A stretch of 64,000 nt of DNA, from NCBI GenBank assembly GCA_018780035.1, contig JADMKE010000004.1:115676-179675 (forward strand), given 5' to 3'. The stretch comes from Candidatus Sericytochromatia bacterium (lineage in GTDB: Bacteria; Cyanobacteriota; Sericytochromatia; UBA7694). How positions within the stretch are numbered: the first letter of the stretch is position 1; the number at the start of each line of letters is the position of its first letter. A program made the translations under genes and the position numbers. The notes under the pieces were generated by a model. The model was given only the letters and a program-made list of their open reading frames with translations, searched no databases and had not been told where the DNA came from. Shown piece by piece: positions 26,743 to 37,189 of the stretch.

Positions 26743-28676
26743 TAATTCCCGGCGGGGTCGATGACTCCTGCTTTTTCGAGCTTTTGCTCAAGCAGATGAA
26801 TGATCGACTCCTTGCGGGTCACGTCGTCGTTGAGCTGATCAATGAGACGTTCTTTCTTTTCAACAAGGCGTTTGAGCTTTTCATAGAGTTCGGCGCCTTG
26901 TTGCAGTTTTTCTTTCAAGCTGTTGAGCGCCTCTTGTTTTCGCTGCTGTTGGGCTCCGACCACCTGAAGTGACTGTTTGAGTTGTTCGATTTGTAATTCG
27001 TAGTCTTGGATGTCGATTTTTTCGAGTTTCTCTGCCAGACTCTCTTTTTCAAACAAGAGGTGGGCTTTCTCTTCCCTGAGCTGTTGCATCTGATTTTCTG
27101 TATCCAAAAGACTTTGTTTGAGAATGTCGCGCTCTTGCATCAGGCTTTCAAGGGCCAGGGTATCTTCGCTGTGGGCGCTGCTGAGTCGATCGAGATCCAG
27201 TAATTTATCCGAGAGGGTGTCTCCCACCAATTCCAGTTCCAGGCGGAGTTTTTTGAATTCCTTTTCCATTTCTTCTAAGCGGTGCTCGGATTCTTGCACC
27301 TGCAAGGCGCGGGTTTCCAACTCCTTGCGCAGACGGTTGATCTCGGAGCTTTTGTCTGAGAGGTCCACTTGGAGATGGGCATTTTCCCTTTCAACATCAT
27401 CTTTGTCCGAGATCAAGTGACGGATCAGGTCATGGGCCTCGCTGAGATCTGCCGGATTGTTTTGTCCGATCTCCAGTTGTTGTTTATAGGCGATGGACAG
27501 CTCTCGCAGTTTCTGGCGGTTTAAACTCAGCCGTTCGCGTGTCTCTTGCAATAATTGTTCCCGCTCACTGAGGAGTCCCAGCAATTTTTGTTTGTCTTTT
27601 TGCCAGGCTTCTTCGCGACGCATCAATTCCAATTCGGATTTACGCAGTTTTTCAATTTCTTGATAGGCCTCATAGACCTGGCGGTTGATGTCTTCCAATT
27701 CATGCAGGCGTTGGTTGCTTTGCTCCAATTGTCGGGATTTTTCACTTTCCGATTGTCTGCTCTGGATCAGGGCTTCGCTCTGTTGTTGGTGGGCTTTTTC
27801 CAATTTGGCCAATTCGTGATCGCGCTCGCGCAGCAGCTGTTTTAAAGCCTGTTGTTCTTTTTCTGACTTTTCCTGTTTGTTGCGCAGGTGAATTTCCACT
27901 TCATTTTGGAGCTGAAGGGTCTCCTGCAGCCGTTTGAGCTTCTGCTGGCTCTGTTTGAGCTCCTGTTCCAAAGTTTGGGCCCTTTCTCGGGCTTCGCCAG
28001 CATCTTGTTCGCTCAGTTTGAGCTGGGTTTGGTGCAGGTTTAAACGGGTTTGCTCCAAGCGGTGTTCGCTAATTTCCAGTTGTTTTTGCAGCGAAGTGAC
28101 CTTGCCGAGCAGGCGCTCTCGTTCTTTTTTGTGTTCCTCCCATTTTTCTTCATGGCTGGAGTTGAGTGTGTGCTCGCGGGTTAAAATGCGAATTTCACCC
28201 ACGGCGTCCTCTGTCTGGCGGTTATTAAAATAATCCCAAAAAGAGCTTAATAGCCCCAATAAAAGGCTGAAAATAAGTGGGAAAAACAAGATGGGATTCC
28301 AAAGACCTTGGCTCTGACTAAAATAAATGCGTGCCAGACCGTCGGGGGTTCGTATTTCGGCATTAAAATCATGGGCCTTTAACGCTTCTTTGGCCGCTTT
28401 GAGAGGGCCTTCGCGGCCCTGTAAATTGCTTGCCACAATTTGCCCATCTGAATCGCTGATCACCACTTGAAAAGGCAAGGTTTTCAGAAGGGGGGTTAAT
28501 ACTTCGGGGGTATCGTTGGCAATGGCCCGGGAGATTTGAGGTAAAAGGGTTTTGAGACGTACTTGGGGTTGGGCTGCGGAATCTTGAAAATGCCAGCTAT
28601 ACCAGCCTGTGAAACCTGCAAAGACCAGCAGAGCCGGAGCCAAAAAGCTGAACAGAGCGCGCAGGAGGACAGGCAT
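26739..28676 (-). CDS. Inner-membrane coiled-coil protein with a periplasmic sensor-like domain
   Basis: The start is ATG 28676 (645 aa), with AAAGG eight bases upstream; the frame extends two codons to a TTG. A first membrane helix (about 3-28) and a second one (about 128-152) enclose a periplasmic segment of about 95 residues. Its [14 protein letters not shown] stretch resembles sensor domains of chemoreceptors or PilJ/PAS-like modules. From about 170 to 635 the protein is almost entirely coiled coil with long Glu/Gln/Lys/Leu heptads. I do not recognise a named family. It could be a scaffold linking an envelope signal to cytoplasmic partners; the hybrid kinase gene is divergent, 80 bp away. 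Confidence 0.7.
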   Translation of the reverse strand: MPVLLRALFSFLAPALLVFAGFTGWYSWHFQDSAAQPQVRLKTLLPQISRAIANDTPEVLTPLLKTLPFQVVISDSDGQIVASNLQGREGPLKAAKEALKAHDFNAEIRTPDGLARIYFSQSQGLWNPILFFPLIFSLLLGLLSSFWDYFNNRQTEDAVGEIRILTREHTLNSSHEEKWEEHKKERERLLGKVTSLQKQLEISEHRLEQTRLNLHQTQLKLSEQDAGEARERAQTLEQELKQSQQKLKRLQETLQLQNEVEIHLRNKQEKSEKEQQALKQLLRERDHELAKLEKAHQQQSEALIQSRQSESEKSRQLEQSNQRLHELEDINRQVYEAYQEIEKLRKSELELMRREEAWQKDKQKLLGLLSEREQLLQETRERLSLNRQKLRELSIAYKQQLEIGQNNPADLSEAHDLIRHLISDKDDVERENAHLQVDLSDKSSEINRLRKELETRALQVQESEHRLEEMEKEFKKLRLELELVGDTLSDKLLDLDRLSSAHSEDTLALESLMQERDILKQSLLDTENQMQQLREEKAHLLFEKESLAEKLEKIDIQDYELQIEQLKQSLQVVGAQQQRKQEALNSLKEKLQQGAELYEKLKRLVEKKERLIDQLNDDVTRKESIIHLLEQKLEKAGVIDPAGNY

Positions 28677-28755
28677 AAGCAATACCTTTAAGGGTACTTG
28701 ATGCAGTTATTATATCAGTTAAGTCTCTGCCCCAACCTGTGATACCATAAACAAC

Positions 28756-31179
28756 ATGAGTTTGGATTCTTTCGCAGAACTTTTTAATGAATCAGAAGAA
28801 GAGCAGCGCCAACAGCGTGTTGCTTTATCTCCCGCTGAAATGTCGGGTTTGCCTTTGGCTTCGGAACCCCTTGACCCCCCAGAGACCGCTCTTGGTTTTT
28901 CCAATTCGCCCGAATTGTCTACTTTGAAAAGTAAATTGGATGCCCGTTTGGAGATTCTGGTTCGCTATTTGCAGGCGGGTGTCTTGGTCGAAGATGCCCA
29001 ACGCAAGGTGGTGATAACAAATCCCTATTTTTGCCAGATTTTTGGCATAGAAGCCCCTCTCGAAACCTTAATTGGCACTGACAGCGCTCAGCTTTGTGCT
29101 ACTTTTGCGGGTCTTTTTAGTGATTCAGACGAGTTTTTGGGACGCATTCAAAGCCATTTGTACAAACGCCAACCTGTTTTGAGTGAAACACTTAAACTCT
29201 TGGATGGCCGTGTCTTTGAACGAGATTATCTGCCTATTTTAGAAGCGGGCCATTACCTCGGCCATTTTTGGGTCTACCGCGATATTACCCGTTACCATCA
29301 AGAAGCCGCTGCCCTGTCTAATTTGTCCCGTTTCCCGGCTGAAAATCCCAATCCCGTTTTTCGCGTAGACAGGAATGCGCTCTTGCTTTATGCCAATACC
29401 AGCGGTCAGCAATTGTTAAATTATTGGAATTGTGAAGTGGGTCAAGCTTTCCCGGAACCTTGGCAAGGCCCTTTATTGGATGCTCTGACCAGCCAAAGTA
29501 CCCGAGAAAGTGAAATACCCCTCGACAATCGCTATTTTCACTTTTATTTTGTGCCCGTGCAAGAATACGACTACGTCAATATCTATGCCTCAGATATTAC
29601 CCAAAGCAAAATGGCCGAAGCAGAATTGCAGACAGCCCGCGATCAGGCCTTGCAGGCTTCCCGTGCCAAATCTGAATTCTTGGCCACGATCAGCCATGAA
29701 ATTCGCACCCCTTTAAATGCCATGATGGGCATGTTGGATCTGCTGGCCGAAACCACTCTCACATCGGATCAAGACAAATATTTGAACGTCTGTAAAAATG
29801 CCAGCAGTACCTTGCTCAATTTAATCAATGATGTTTTGGACCTGTCTCGGATTGAGTCCGGGAAATTTACACTCGAAGATCAGACTTTCCGCTTTCGTCC
29901 GATTGTCAACGGCATTTTGGCCATGTTTGAAAAACAGGCACAAACCAAAGGACTTACCTTGCGCTGCCAGATTGCTGACAGTTTGCCCGAGCAAATTACC
30001 GGAGACCCTGGGCGTTTTCGCCAAATTTTGATGAATCTGATCGGCAATGCAATGAAGTTTACTTCCAAGGGGGGGGTAACGGTTGAGGTCTATGATTACC
30101 AGACCCTTTCGCGCGAAGAAGAAATTTGTCTGATGGTCTCTGTCCGTGATACCGGTGTGGGCATTTCTCCCGAACAACAATCCCGGATCTTTGAGAGTTT
30201 TCGGCAGGCCGATTCCTCGACCACCCGCCGCTACGGTGGAACAGGCTTGGGCTTGGCGATCACCCGCCGCTTGGTTGAGTTGTTTCGGGGCCATATCTGG
30301 GTCGAAAGCGCACCCGGGCAAGGCAGCACCTTTTCCTGTACTCTGCGTTTTACCACTGGCGAGGGCACTGTGCGAACCGCGCCCACCCGCCAAGGTTTGC
30401 CCAAGCCGCCAGCGGCATTTATGGGCGGCCCCAGCCGCACGATGCGTTTGTTGCTGGTCGAAGATTCCCCCGATAACCGCCTTTTGGTGCATATGTATCT
30501 GAAAGACACCCATTATAAGATCAGCGATGCTCACAATGGCGAAGAGGCGGTAGCACTCTTTACCTCTCAGACCTTTGATTTGGTCCTGATGGATATCCAA
30601 ATGCCGATTATGGACGGCTATACAGCCACCCGCAAAATTCGCGAGTGGGAGCAGTCCCAGGGGCGAAAGCCTGTGCCGATTGTGGCTTTAACAGCGGATG
30701 CTCTGACCAGTGTGCGTGATGCAATTTTGGCGGCAGGCAGCAATCTCTACCTGACCAAGCCCATCCGTAAGCAGGAATTGCTAGACACCCTTGATTTCCT
30801 CTCCTGTGTGGCCACTGCGGCTGGCGCTGGTGACCCTGAACCTTCTCATCCCAAGCCTTTGACAGAGGTCGAGCTGGAAATTCAAGATGTGGATCCCGAT
30901 ATTGCCGAGCTGATGCCTCAGTTTATTGAAAACCGCCAGAAAGATGTCAAAGAGTTAAAACAGTTTTTGGAGTTGCAGAACTACAAAGAACTGGGCCGTT
31001 TGGGACACAGCATGAAAGGCAGTGGCACGGCTTACGGCTTTCCCCGTTTGACAGCGCTCGGAGACAAAATCCAAGAAGCTGGTCACAAGGCCGAAAAAGA
31101 CAAGATTTACAGCCTGATTACAGAGTTAGAGGGCTATTTAACCCAGGTGAGTCAATTTCTGGCCGGTAAGAAAAGCTGA
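28756..31179 (+). CDS. Hybrid sensor histidine kinase/response regulator (PAS-HisKA-HATPase-REC-Hpt)
   Basis: The 807-aa protein has no membrane segment. Domains in order: one or two PAS-like domains (about 65-290), HisKA with phospho-accepting H314 ([12 protein letters not shown]), HATPase_c with N and G boxes ([32 protein letters not shown]), a receiver with D613 (LVLMDIQMP) and a C-terminal Hpt domain with H751 ([10 protein letters not shown]). This is a complete phosphorelay chain on one polypeptide, ending at an Hpt that could pass phosphate to a separate receiver. The nearby GGDEF-REC protein at 34.3-36.1 kb is a candidate partner by position only. The signal is unknown and presumably cytoplasmic. 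Confidence 0.93.
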   Translation: MSLDSFAELFNESEEEQRQQRVALSPAEMSGLPLASEPLDPPETALGFSNSPELSTLKSKLDARLEILVRYLQAGVLVEDAQRKVVITNPYFCQIFGIEAPLETLIGTDSAQLCATFAGLFSDSDEFLGRIQSHLYKRQPVLSETLKLLDGRVFERDYLPILEAGHYLGHFWVYRDITRYHQEAAALSNLSRFPAENPNPVFRVDRNALLLYANTSGQQLLNYWNCEVGQAFPEPWQGPLLDALTSQSTRESEIPLDNRYFHFYFVPVQEYDYVNIYASDITQSKMAEAELQTARDQALQASRAKSEFLATISHEIRTPLNAMMGMLDLLAETTLTSDQDKYLNVCKNASSTLLNLINDVLDLSRIESGKFTLEDQTFRFRPIVNGILAMFEKQAQTKGLTLRCQIADSLPEQITGDPGRFRQILMNLIGNAMKFTSKGGVTVEVYDYQTLSREEEICLMVSVRDTGVGISPEQQSRIFESFRQADSSTTRRYGGTGLGLAITRRLVELFRGHIWVESAPGQGSTFSCTLRFTTGEGTVRTAPTRQGLPKPPAAFMGGPSRTMRLLLVEDSPDNRLLVHMYLKDTHYKISDAHNGEEAVALFTSQTFDLVLMDIQMPIMDGYTATRKIREWEQSQGRKPVPIVALTADALTSVRDAILAAGSNLYLTKPIRKQELLDTLDFLSCVATAAGAGDPEPSHPKPLTEVELEIQDVDPDIAELMPQFIENRQKDVKELKQFLELQNYKELGRLGHSMKGSGTAYGFPRLTALGDKIQEAGHKAEKDKIYSLITELEGYLTQVSQFLAGKKS

Positions 31180-31197
31180 GCTTCTGGGTGTGCTGTT

Positions 31198-32718
31198 TTA
31201 GACACGCAAAATCTGGGCTGCGTTTTGAATAAAGGCCGAATACCGCTGTTTTGCACCTGGATGATGTTGGAAAATCTGCAGGATTGTCTCTTGAGAGAGA
31301 CGGTGGCTGGTCTGGAAGAAAAACTGGCTCAGGGTTTCCAAGGCCTGTTCGGGTCGCATGCGGTAGAGCACATGAACCAAAAAGCTGGGATCTTCTTGGA
31401 ATTTTTGTGAAAATAAATGGGTGATCGCCTCTTGGTAAATAGAGGCGTCTGCTTCGGGTCTGAGGTTGATCGCAATTGCCTTGCGTACTTCTAAATGGGT
31501 TTCCGGCAAATAGAGAATATGTCCGACACGTCGCCAAGCCACGGCGGAACGTCTGCGAAATGTGGAGCGCAACCATTGAGGGACTTTATTGCTAAAGGTG
31601 ATCGAGTGAGCCGCTATTTCCAATTCTTTGGTTGACTCGTGATCGTAGAGCACTTGCAGGGCGAGTTCAGCATGGGGGTGATCTGTATCCGCAAAACGAT
31701 CAAGCACATCCAGGCTGCCTGTGGCTTTTAAGGCCTCTGCAGCCTGCAAGGCCACCCACTGGGAGGGGTCTTTGAGCAGTGATTCCAGCAGGGGAGCGTC
31801 TGTTTTGTCTCCCAACTGGGCCAAGGCTTTGATGGCATTTAAACGAATCACAAAATCTGGGTGTTCACATTTTTGACAAATCAGCGGCTTGTATTGGGTT
31901 TGCCCCAATTTTGCCAGCAGCAAAAACGCAGCTGCCTGTACTTCACGATCCGTATCGCTTTCTAAAATTTTGGCGGTCAGCGGTACAGCTTCTAAATAAT
32001 TGAGCTGAGCCAAAGCACGCAGAATAATCGCTTTAACCCAATCCGGGTGTTGTTCTTGTTCCAGGGCATTTAATAAAAGGGCTGGGTTGCTGCGGGACAG
32101 AGATTCCAACATGGTGGTCAGATAGGTGGGGCTCCAACTGCGAAAAATTTCTATTTTGGCCAGAATCAGCCCCAGATATTGGCTTGCACCGGTATCTGCC
32201 AAAGAGCGTGAAGCCAACATTGCCACCAATGGGGAGGGATCATAAATGGCCTTGACGATCAGGTCTTGATAACGCTCAAATCCCATTGTGCTGAGCGTTA
32301 ACACAGCTCGGGCCCGTTGTTCTTCATCACCTGTTTGGAGGCGATTCGCAAGTTGATCCAGGTAAGGCACCGCCATATTACACAGCATTTGACGGGTTTC
32401 GCCCTCTAATTTGGGCACAAAACGCATGAGATAGTCGACAAAGAACAGCTTTTCATCTTCTCCGACTTTGTCGAGCAGGGCCTGCGGGGGCATAAATCCG
32501 GCAATAATACTGGAGGTAATGGGGTCCCACTTGGTTTCTAAGTTTTTCCAACGACTGGCTTTTTCGGTATTGGATTTGTGCAGACGCACAGTTAAAGCGA
32601 CCAATCCCAATGCCAAGAACAGAAGCAAGAGAATATACACGGTCAACATCAGGAGAAATTGATGGGCCCAGTCACCCATTAACCAAGTACTTAAGAATTT
32701 ATGCCAGAGATTTTCCAC
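31198..32718 (-). CDS. HEAT-repeat protein with an N-terminal membrane helix
   Basis: The start is GTG 32718 (506 aa). One strong membrane helix (about 18-42, FLLMLTVYILLLLFLALGLVALTV) anchors the protein. The rest is cytoplasmic alpha-solenoid with repeated HEAT/PBS-lyase-like units, such as AAAFLLLAKLGQ, LNAIKALAQLGD and LQAAEALKATGS around 260-350. Such solenoids act as scaffolds. Its start is divergent from the GT2 synthase at 32863 with 144 bp between them, so a shared regulatory region is likely. A role in assembling or regulating polysaccharide synthesis is possible but not shown by the sequence. Confidence 0.8.
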   Translation of the reverse strand: MENLWHKFLSTWLMGDWAHQFLLMLTVYILLLLFLALGLVALTVRLHKSNTEKASRWKNLETKWDPITSSIIAGFMPPQALLDKVGEDEKLFFVDYLMRFVPKLEGETRQMLCNMAVPYLDQLANRLQTGDEEQRARAVLTLSTMGFERYQDLIVKAIYDPSPLVAMLASRSLADTGASQYLGLILAKIEIFRSWSPTYLTTMLESLSRSNPALLLNALEQEQHPDWVKAIILRALAQLNYLEAVPLTAKILESDTDREVQAAAFLLLAKLGQTQYKPLICQKCEHPDFVIRLNAIKALAQLGDKTDAPLLESLLKDPSQWVALQAAEALKATGSLDVLDRFADTDHPHAELALQVLYDHESTKELEIAAHSITFSNKVPQWLRSTFRRRSAVAWRRVGHILYLPETHLEVRKAIAINLRPEADASIYQEAITHLFSQKFQEDPSFLVHVLYRMRPEQALETLSQFFFQTSHRLSQETILQIFQHHPGAKQRYSAFIQNAAQILRV

Positions 32719-32730
32719 AGATTTTCCACA
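32711..32730. promoter_or_regulatory. Two tandem DnaA-box-like 9-mers between divergent genes
   Basis: TTTTCCACA occurs at 32711-32719 and 32722-32730, one helical turn apart (11 bp). This is one base off the E. coli DnaA box TTATCCACA and equals the form I recall for cyanobacterial DnaA boxes. The first copy overlaps the GTG start of the HEAT gene. AT-rich sequence follows. Confidence 0.4.
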
Positions 32731-32862
32731 GATTTTTTACATTTTGATATTCACATGTTTGAGACATGATTGCTCAGTTTCCCATGTTTAAGCATTTCAG
32801 ACAATGCTATCATACTGTAGCGCATTTTCCGGATTCCGGTATTTATTAGGTATTTATAATCA

Positions 32863-34287
32863 ATGAAATCCATTTTTATATTTTTGCTGGTGCTCAGCAT
32901 GATCAACCTGGTCTATATGTTTGTCTTGAACAGCATGTATATTCTGACCAGTATTCTTTCTTTTGGTGCATTGCGGAAATACGCCCGCCGTTTGAAATCT
33001 GTCAATATTGAGTATTTGTTAACCTCAGCAGGAGCACCTCCTATCACTGTGATTGTGCCTTCGTATAACGAAGAGTCGACCTGTGTGGAATCCATTCGTT
33101 CCCTGCTCAACCTCCAATACCCTGAATACGAGGTGATGGTGGTCAATGACGGCTCCAAAGACCAGACCTTGCAACGTTTGATTGATGCCTATGAATTGGA
33201 GCCTGCCTACCGTACGCCGCTTTCAAGTATCAAAACCCAAGAAATTCAGACTGTTTATCGCAGCATGAAATTTACCAATTTGTGGGTGGTTGACAAAGAC
33301 AATGGTGGCAAGGCCGACGCCCTCAATGCCGGAATCAATATGTGTCAAACACCGCTCTTTTGCGCCATTGATGCTGACAGCTTGTTGGAGCAAGATGCAC
33401 TTTTGCGGGTGGTGCGGCCTTACTTGGAAGAGAGCCAGACCGTGGCTGTGGGCGGCATTATTCGCATTGCCAACGGCTGTGAAATTTCTGGTGGGGTGGT
33501 ACATCAGGTGCGTTTGCCCAAAACCTGGCTGGCCCGTTTTCAGGCCTTGGAGTATTTGCGCTCATTTCTTTCTGGGCGCATGGGCTGGAGTGTTTTGGGC
33601 GGTACCCTGATTATTTCAGGTGCTTTTGGTCTGTTTAAGCGCTCGTTGATTGTCGAGATCGGTGGCTATGAAACCAATACGGTTGGCGAAGACATGGAAT
33701 TGATTGTGCGCTTGCACAGACATTGCCTTGAGAAAAAGCAGCCTTACGAAATTGCCTTTATTCCCGATCCTGTGGCCTGGACCGAGTGCCCCGAAGATAT
33801 GCATATTTTGGCCAATCAGCGGGATCGCTGGCAGCGTGGCTTGATGGAGGCGATTTGGAAACACCGGGTGATGTTTTTTAATCCGCGTTATGGCCGTATT
33901 GGCCTGCTGGCTTATCCCTATTACTTTTTTCTGGAAATGTTGGGGCCTGCGATTGAGTTAACGGGTTATATTTCGATTATCATTACCGCTTTGTTGGGCA
34001 TGCTCTCGGGCTCTTTCTTGATGGCTTTTTTCTTGGTGGCCTTTGTCTATGGCAGCATTGTCTCTATTTTTGCAATTGCACTCGAAGAGTTGACCTTTCG
34101 GCGCTATTTGAAAATGAGCGATTTATTAACCCTGATTTTGGCGTCGTTGCTTGAAAGTCTGGGCTATCGTCAATTGTTAACGCTTTGGCGGGCCCGTGGC
34201 ATGTGGCGCAAACTGACGGGTCAGGCCCAGAATTGGGGCAAAATGCAGCGCAAAGGCTTTGGTGCGATTTCGTCTAGCCAAGCCTAA
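32863..34287 (+). CDS. Family 2 glycosyltransferase, processive polysaccharide synthase type
   Basis: The 474-aa membrane enzyme has an N-terminal helix (about 3-30), a cytoplasmic GT2 domain and three to four C-terminal helices (from about 345). The GT2 motifs are in order: VVNDGSKDQT, DADSLLE (the DxD equivalent), GEDMEL (catalytic-base region) and QRDRWQRG (the Q/RxxRW motif of processive enzymes). This pattern matches PgaC, HasA and BcsA-like enzymes that polymerise and extrude beta-linked polymers. No PilZ domain is visible. It lies among kinase, HEAT and GGDEF-REC genes, suggesting regulated exopolysaccharide synthesis. The polymer is unknown. Confidence 0.88.
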   Translation: MKSIFIFLLVLSMINLVYMFVLNSMYILTSILSFGALRKYARRLKSVNIEYLLTSAGAPPITVIVPSYNEESTCVESIRSLLNLQYPEYEVMVVNDGSKDQTLQRLIDAYELEPAYRTPLSSIKTQEIQTVYRSMKFTNLWVVDKDNGGKADALNAGINMCQTPLFCAIDADSLLEQDALLRVVRPYLEESQTVAVGGIIRIANGCEISGGVVHQVRLPKTWLARFQALEYLRSFLSGRMGWSVLGGTLIISGAFGLFKRSLIVEIGGYETNTVGEDMELIVRLHRHCLEKKQPYEIAFIPDPVAWTECPEDMHILANQRDRWQRGLMEAIWKHRVMFFNPRYGRIGLLAYPYYFFLEMLGPAIELTGYISIIITALLGMLSGSFLMAFFLVAFVYGSIVSIFAIALEELTFRRYLKMSDLLTLILASLLESLGYRQLLTLWRARGMWRKLTGQAQNWGKMQRKGFGAISSSQA

Positions 34288-34292
34288 AACCT

Positions 34293-36056
34293 TTATTTCA
34301 AAAACCTGCGGATGCGGATCACCAATTCAGACGGAGAAAAAGGTTTGTAAAGGTAGTCATTGGCACCGAGATCAAAGCCCCGAGCGATATGTTCCTCTCC
34401 TTTGAGAGAGGTCAACATGACGATTGGCAGAGCGTCAAACTCGCGCTGCTTGCGAATCATTTCCAGCACTTCAAAGCCATCCATGCCCGGCATTTTCACA
34501 TCCATGATAATCAGCGAAATCGGGGTCTGGGCCAAGACATTGAGAATTTGGTTGCCATCGCTCAATTGGGTGACCTGAAAGCCCTGTTTCGACATCACAA
34601 AACGCAGCATCTGCAGAATCAGCGGGTCATCATCCAAAAGCAGGATATGGGGTTGCAAGTCTGTATTGGCCTCTTCCGCTTTAAAGCAGATCGGAGAGCC
34701 ACCGGGTGCCTGAGATGCTTGCATCAGCTTCCAGCTTTCGAGTAGGGCCTCTTCAAAGGCCATTTCTGGTTTGATCTGTAACAAGCCCGACGAAAAGGCC
34801 GGTAAATAATCTGGATTGTTCAAAAAAGGCTGATCCTGCTCCAGGCCGTGCTGCAGTTTTTCCAGGGCAATCAGCGCGCCTGAAACCGGCGTGTGGGGAA
34901 AGAGCAGCAAAAACCGATCGGGAGACCAACGACCAACACTGTCCGTACGGCGCAGCGTGGCTTTGAGCTTTTGTGAAAACGATTTGAGCCATTGACTGGC
35001 CAGATAAGGCCCCTGTTCTTCTTCGATCAGACGAAAGCGCTCTAATTTGAGCACGGCCATCGAAAATGGCGCTTTCATACGGTTAAACAGGCCTTGGATA
35101 TGTTCATATTGTTCATAAATGCCCAAGGGGCTGGGCAGGCCTGTGAGAAAATCTTTGCGGCGTTGATGGGCCAAATGACGTTGGCGCATGAGGCTTTTGC
35201 GCAATAGGCCGGGCAAAAAACGCGGCAGCCATTTGAGTTCTAAAATTTGATCGACCCGTTCTGGCATGTTTTCCAGGTGTAAGGTGCTGAAATCTGAAGT
35301 GACAGCCACAATGTCGGCTGTATCCATTTGGGCCAGGGCCTCTGTGGTCGGAAAATTTTGACTTTGGTTTTGTTCCCACTGAAAAACGACCACTGCAGGC
35401 GGATTGATCATCGAGGCTTGGACGGCCTCCTGCCAGCTGACACAAGCCTGCCAATACAGGCCTGGAACAGTACACAACATCAGAATTTGCTCGACAAAGG
35501 GCATTGAACCGCCCACAATCAAACCTGTTTGTTCTGGCTCGTGTTGAATCAGGCTGTGTTCGACCCCTTTGAGGACTTGGGCAATTTGCGCTTCGGGGGG
35601 CAAGGCGTCGATGTCCTGCAGCGCTACTTTTAAGGTGTCATTCTGAAAGAGGGTGGCGCCAGCTGCCAGAGAGGGTTTGAGTTTTGCAAAGGTCTTTTGC
35701 TGGTGTTCGGGTGGGGTCCAGAGCCGAGGCAGGAGGTAGGTTAAACCCTGGCGGACTTTGCGCAGCAGTTCTGGTTCCAGGCCACTCTTTAAAAGCTGGT
35801 CCATGACCCGTGTGAGAAAGTCGAGAAAAATGGGCAGTTCTTGTTCGCTTGGCAGAGGCATGGTGGGAGACAGGGAAAGTGCGCCCCCCAAGAGAGGATG
35901 CGCTCTTAATTGCTCAAGGATTTGGTAGGCTGCTTTAAGGGCTTTTTGGTAGTCCAAGGTGTCTCTTTGAATTTGACGCAATAACTCTTGTACTACAGCC
36001 AGGCGTTCAAGATAGACTGCTGTTAATTCTGGATCAATGGCGGGAGTCGGGCTCAT
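34293..36056 (-). CDS. Degenerate GGDEF domain protein with C-terminal receiver
   Basis: The 587-aa protein has an unrecognised N-terminal half (about 1-290, possibly with a degenerate receiver around 170-290), a GGDEF-like domain (about 300-430, FLTGLPSPLGIYEQ start) and a C-terminal receiver (about 470-587) with LLLDDDP, the phospho-acceptor in IMDVKMPGMDG, and YKPF. The GGDEF active-site loop reads GRWSPDRF instead of RxGGDEF, so diguanylate cyclase activity is very unlikely; it might bind a nucleotide or act only as a scaffold. The receiver is at the C-terminus, opposite to the usual order. It is convergent with the GT2 gene, 5 bp away, and has no strong ribosome site. Confidence 0.82.
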   Translation of the reverse strand: MSPTPAIDPELTAVYLERLAVVQELLRQIQRDTLDYQKALKAAYQILEQLRAHPLLGGALSLSPTMPLPSEQELPIFLDFLTRVMDQLLKSGLEPELLRKVRQGLTYLLPRLWTPPEHQQKTFAKLKPSLAAGATLFQNDTLKVALQDIDALPPEAQIAQVLKGVEHSLIQHEPEQTGLIVGGSMPFVEQILMLCTVPGLYWQACVSWQEAVQASMINPPAVVVFQWEQNQSQNFPTTEALAQMDTADIVAVTSDFSTLHLENMPERVDQILELKWLPRFLPGLLRKSLMRQRHLAHQRRKDFLTGLPSPLGIYEQYEHIQGLFNRMKAPFSMAVLKLERFRLIEEEQGPYLASQWLKSFSQKLKATLRRTDSVGRWSPDRFLLLFPHTPVSGALIALEKLQHGLEQDQPFLNNPDYLPAFSSGLLQIKPEMAFEEALLESWKLMQASQAPGGSPICFKAEEANTDLQPHILLLDDDPLILQMLRFVMSKQGFQVTQLSDGNQILNVLAQTPISLIIMDVKMPGMDGFEVLEMIRKQREFDALPIVMLTSLKGEEHIARGFDLGANDYLYKPFSPSELVIRIRRFLK

Positions 36057-36145
36057 GTAATTCTGTCTTTCAATCTCTGGATTTAAATAGCAGTTTACAG
36101 GGTCTGAGCACGAATAATCAGTGCGTTGGTTACTATTTTGGAAGA

Positions 36146-37093
36146 TTACCTTGTTTGAGCGGGGGCTTGTTGCAGTTCTGCCAATTGCCGAAAGAGTTCG
36201 GCCTCTTGAGGGCTGAGTGTTTCAGGCAATTGAACCTGCAGATTGACAAAGAGATCTCCGTGTTCACCAGGTTTTTTGTAAAGAGGCAGGCCTTTGCCGC
36301 GTAAGCGCAGGGAGGTGCCATTTTGAGTGCCGGGCTTGATCTTTAAGCGAATCGGCCCACTCAGACTCTTAATTTCGAGTTCACCGCCCAGAATTGCGGT
36401 ATACAGATTGAGTTCGGTTTTGAGATATAAATCAGCTTCTTTGCGCTCGAAGCGGGGGTGCTTGCGCACTTTAAATTTGACATAGAGATCGCCATTTTCG
36501 CCCCCATGGGGGGAGGCTGCGCCCTGGCCGCGAACCCGGATAGTTTGGCCGTCGGTCACCCCTTCGGGAACCGTAATCCGAATCTGGCGGCCATCCACAT
36601 TGAGGGTGCGTTTGGATGTCTCCAGTAGGTCTTCTAAGTCCAGGCTGATCTCGGTTTCATAGTCCTGACCTTTGCTTTTGGCCCGCTGTCCCGGCCGACC
36701 GCCGCCAAAAGGATGCCCAGCGCCACCGCCAAAGGACTGCCCTCCGCCGCCAAACATCGAGCCAAAAACCGAATGGAAAAAGTCTGAAAAACCATCGCCA
36801 AGATCGGTGTCATAGGTGTATTGCTGACCTTGGTTACGGCGCATCTTCTCGATCTGATCGGCATATTGCCATTGTTCGCCATAAGCATCGTATTTTTTGC
36901 GCTTTTCTGGGTCTGAAAGTACTTCGTTGGCTTCGTTAATTTGTTTGAATTTGCGATCAGCCTCGTCGTTGTTGGCGGTCACATCTGGGTGGTACTGTCG
37001 GGCCAATTTGCGATAGGCTTTTTTAATCTCTTCGGCAGAGGCATTTTTATTTAATCCAAGGGTCTGATAATAATCAATAAAACCTGTTTGCAT
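36146..37093 (-). CDS. cbpA: DnaJ-type co-chaperone without zinc finger (CbpA-like)
   Basis: The 315-aa protein opens with a J domain (about 5-75) with the HPD motif (residues 36-38). A Gly/Phe-rich stretch follows (about 105-160, [11 protein letters not shown]). Two C-terminal substrate-binding beta domains (about 165-300) complete it, with no CxxCxGxG zinc-finger repeats. This is the class B layout of CbpA, which recruits DnaK. ATG 37093 has a strong AGAGGAGG site. It is divergent from the yceI-like gene; the shared 256-bp region contains a perfect inverted repeat. No dnaK or grpE lies nearby, and I see no CIRCE element. Confidence 0.9.
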   Translation of the reverse strand: MQTGFIDYYQTLGLNKNASAEEIKKAYRKLARQYHPDVTANNDEADRKFKQINEANEVLSDPEKRKKYDAYGEQWQYADQIEKMRRNQGQQYTYDTDLGDGFSDFFHSVFGSMFGGGGQSFGGGAGHPFGGGRPGQRAKSKGQDYETEISLDLEDLLETSKRTLNVDGRQIRITVPEGVTDGQTIRVRGQGAASPHGGENGDLYVKFKVRKHPRFERKEADLYLKTELNLYTAILGGELEIKSLSGPIRLKIKPGTQNGTSLRLRGKGLPLYKKPGEHGDLFVNLQVQLPETLSPQEAELFRQLAELQQAPAQTR

Positions 37094-37160
37094 GGCTCAT
37101 CCTCCTCTGTTCTCACCCAGTATCTTTAATTTTGGTTGACACCGCTGGGCTTCTGTTCAA

Positions 37161-37185
37161 TTTTAATCGGTGGTTCCGATTAAAA
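37161..37185. promoter_or_regulatory. Perfect 10-bp inverted repeat, candidate operator upstream of yceI
   Basis: TTTTAATCGG (37161-37170) and CCGATTAAAA (37176-37185) are exact complements around a TGGTT spacer. The repeat ends 5 bp before an extended -10 element and so covers the -35 position of the yceI promoter. It could also affect the divergent cbpA gene. There is no T-run, so it is not a terminator. Confidence 0.55.
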
Positions 37186-37189
37186 TGAC

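Noticed and set aside
29821..30600. 259-codon frame antisense to the hybrid kinase
   Set aside because: It lies wholly within the kinase gene, shows no domain and follows from GC and codon bias.
32711..32862. Chromosome origin of replication
   Set aside because: Only two DnaA-box-like sites and no dnaA or dnaN nearby.
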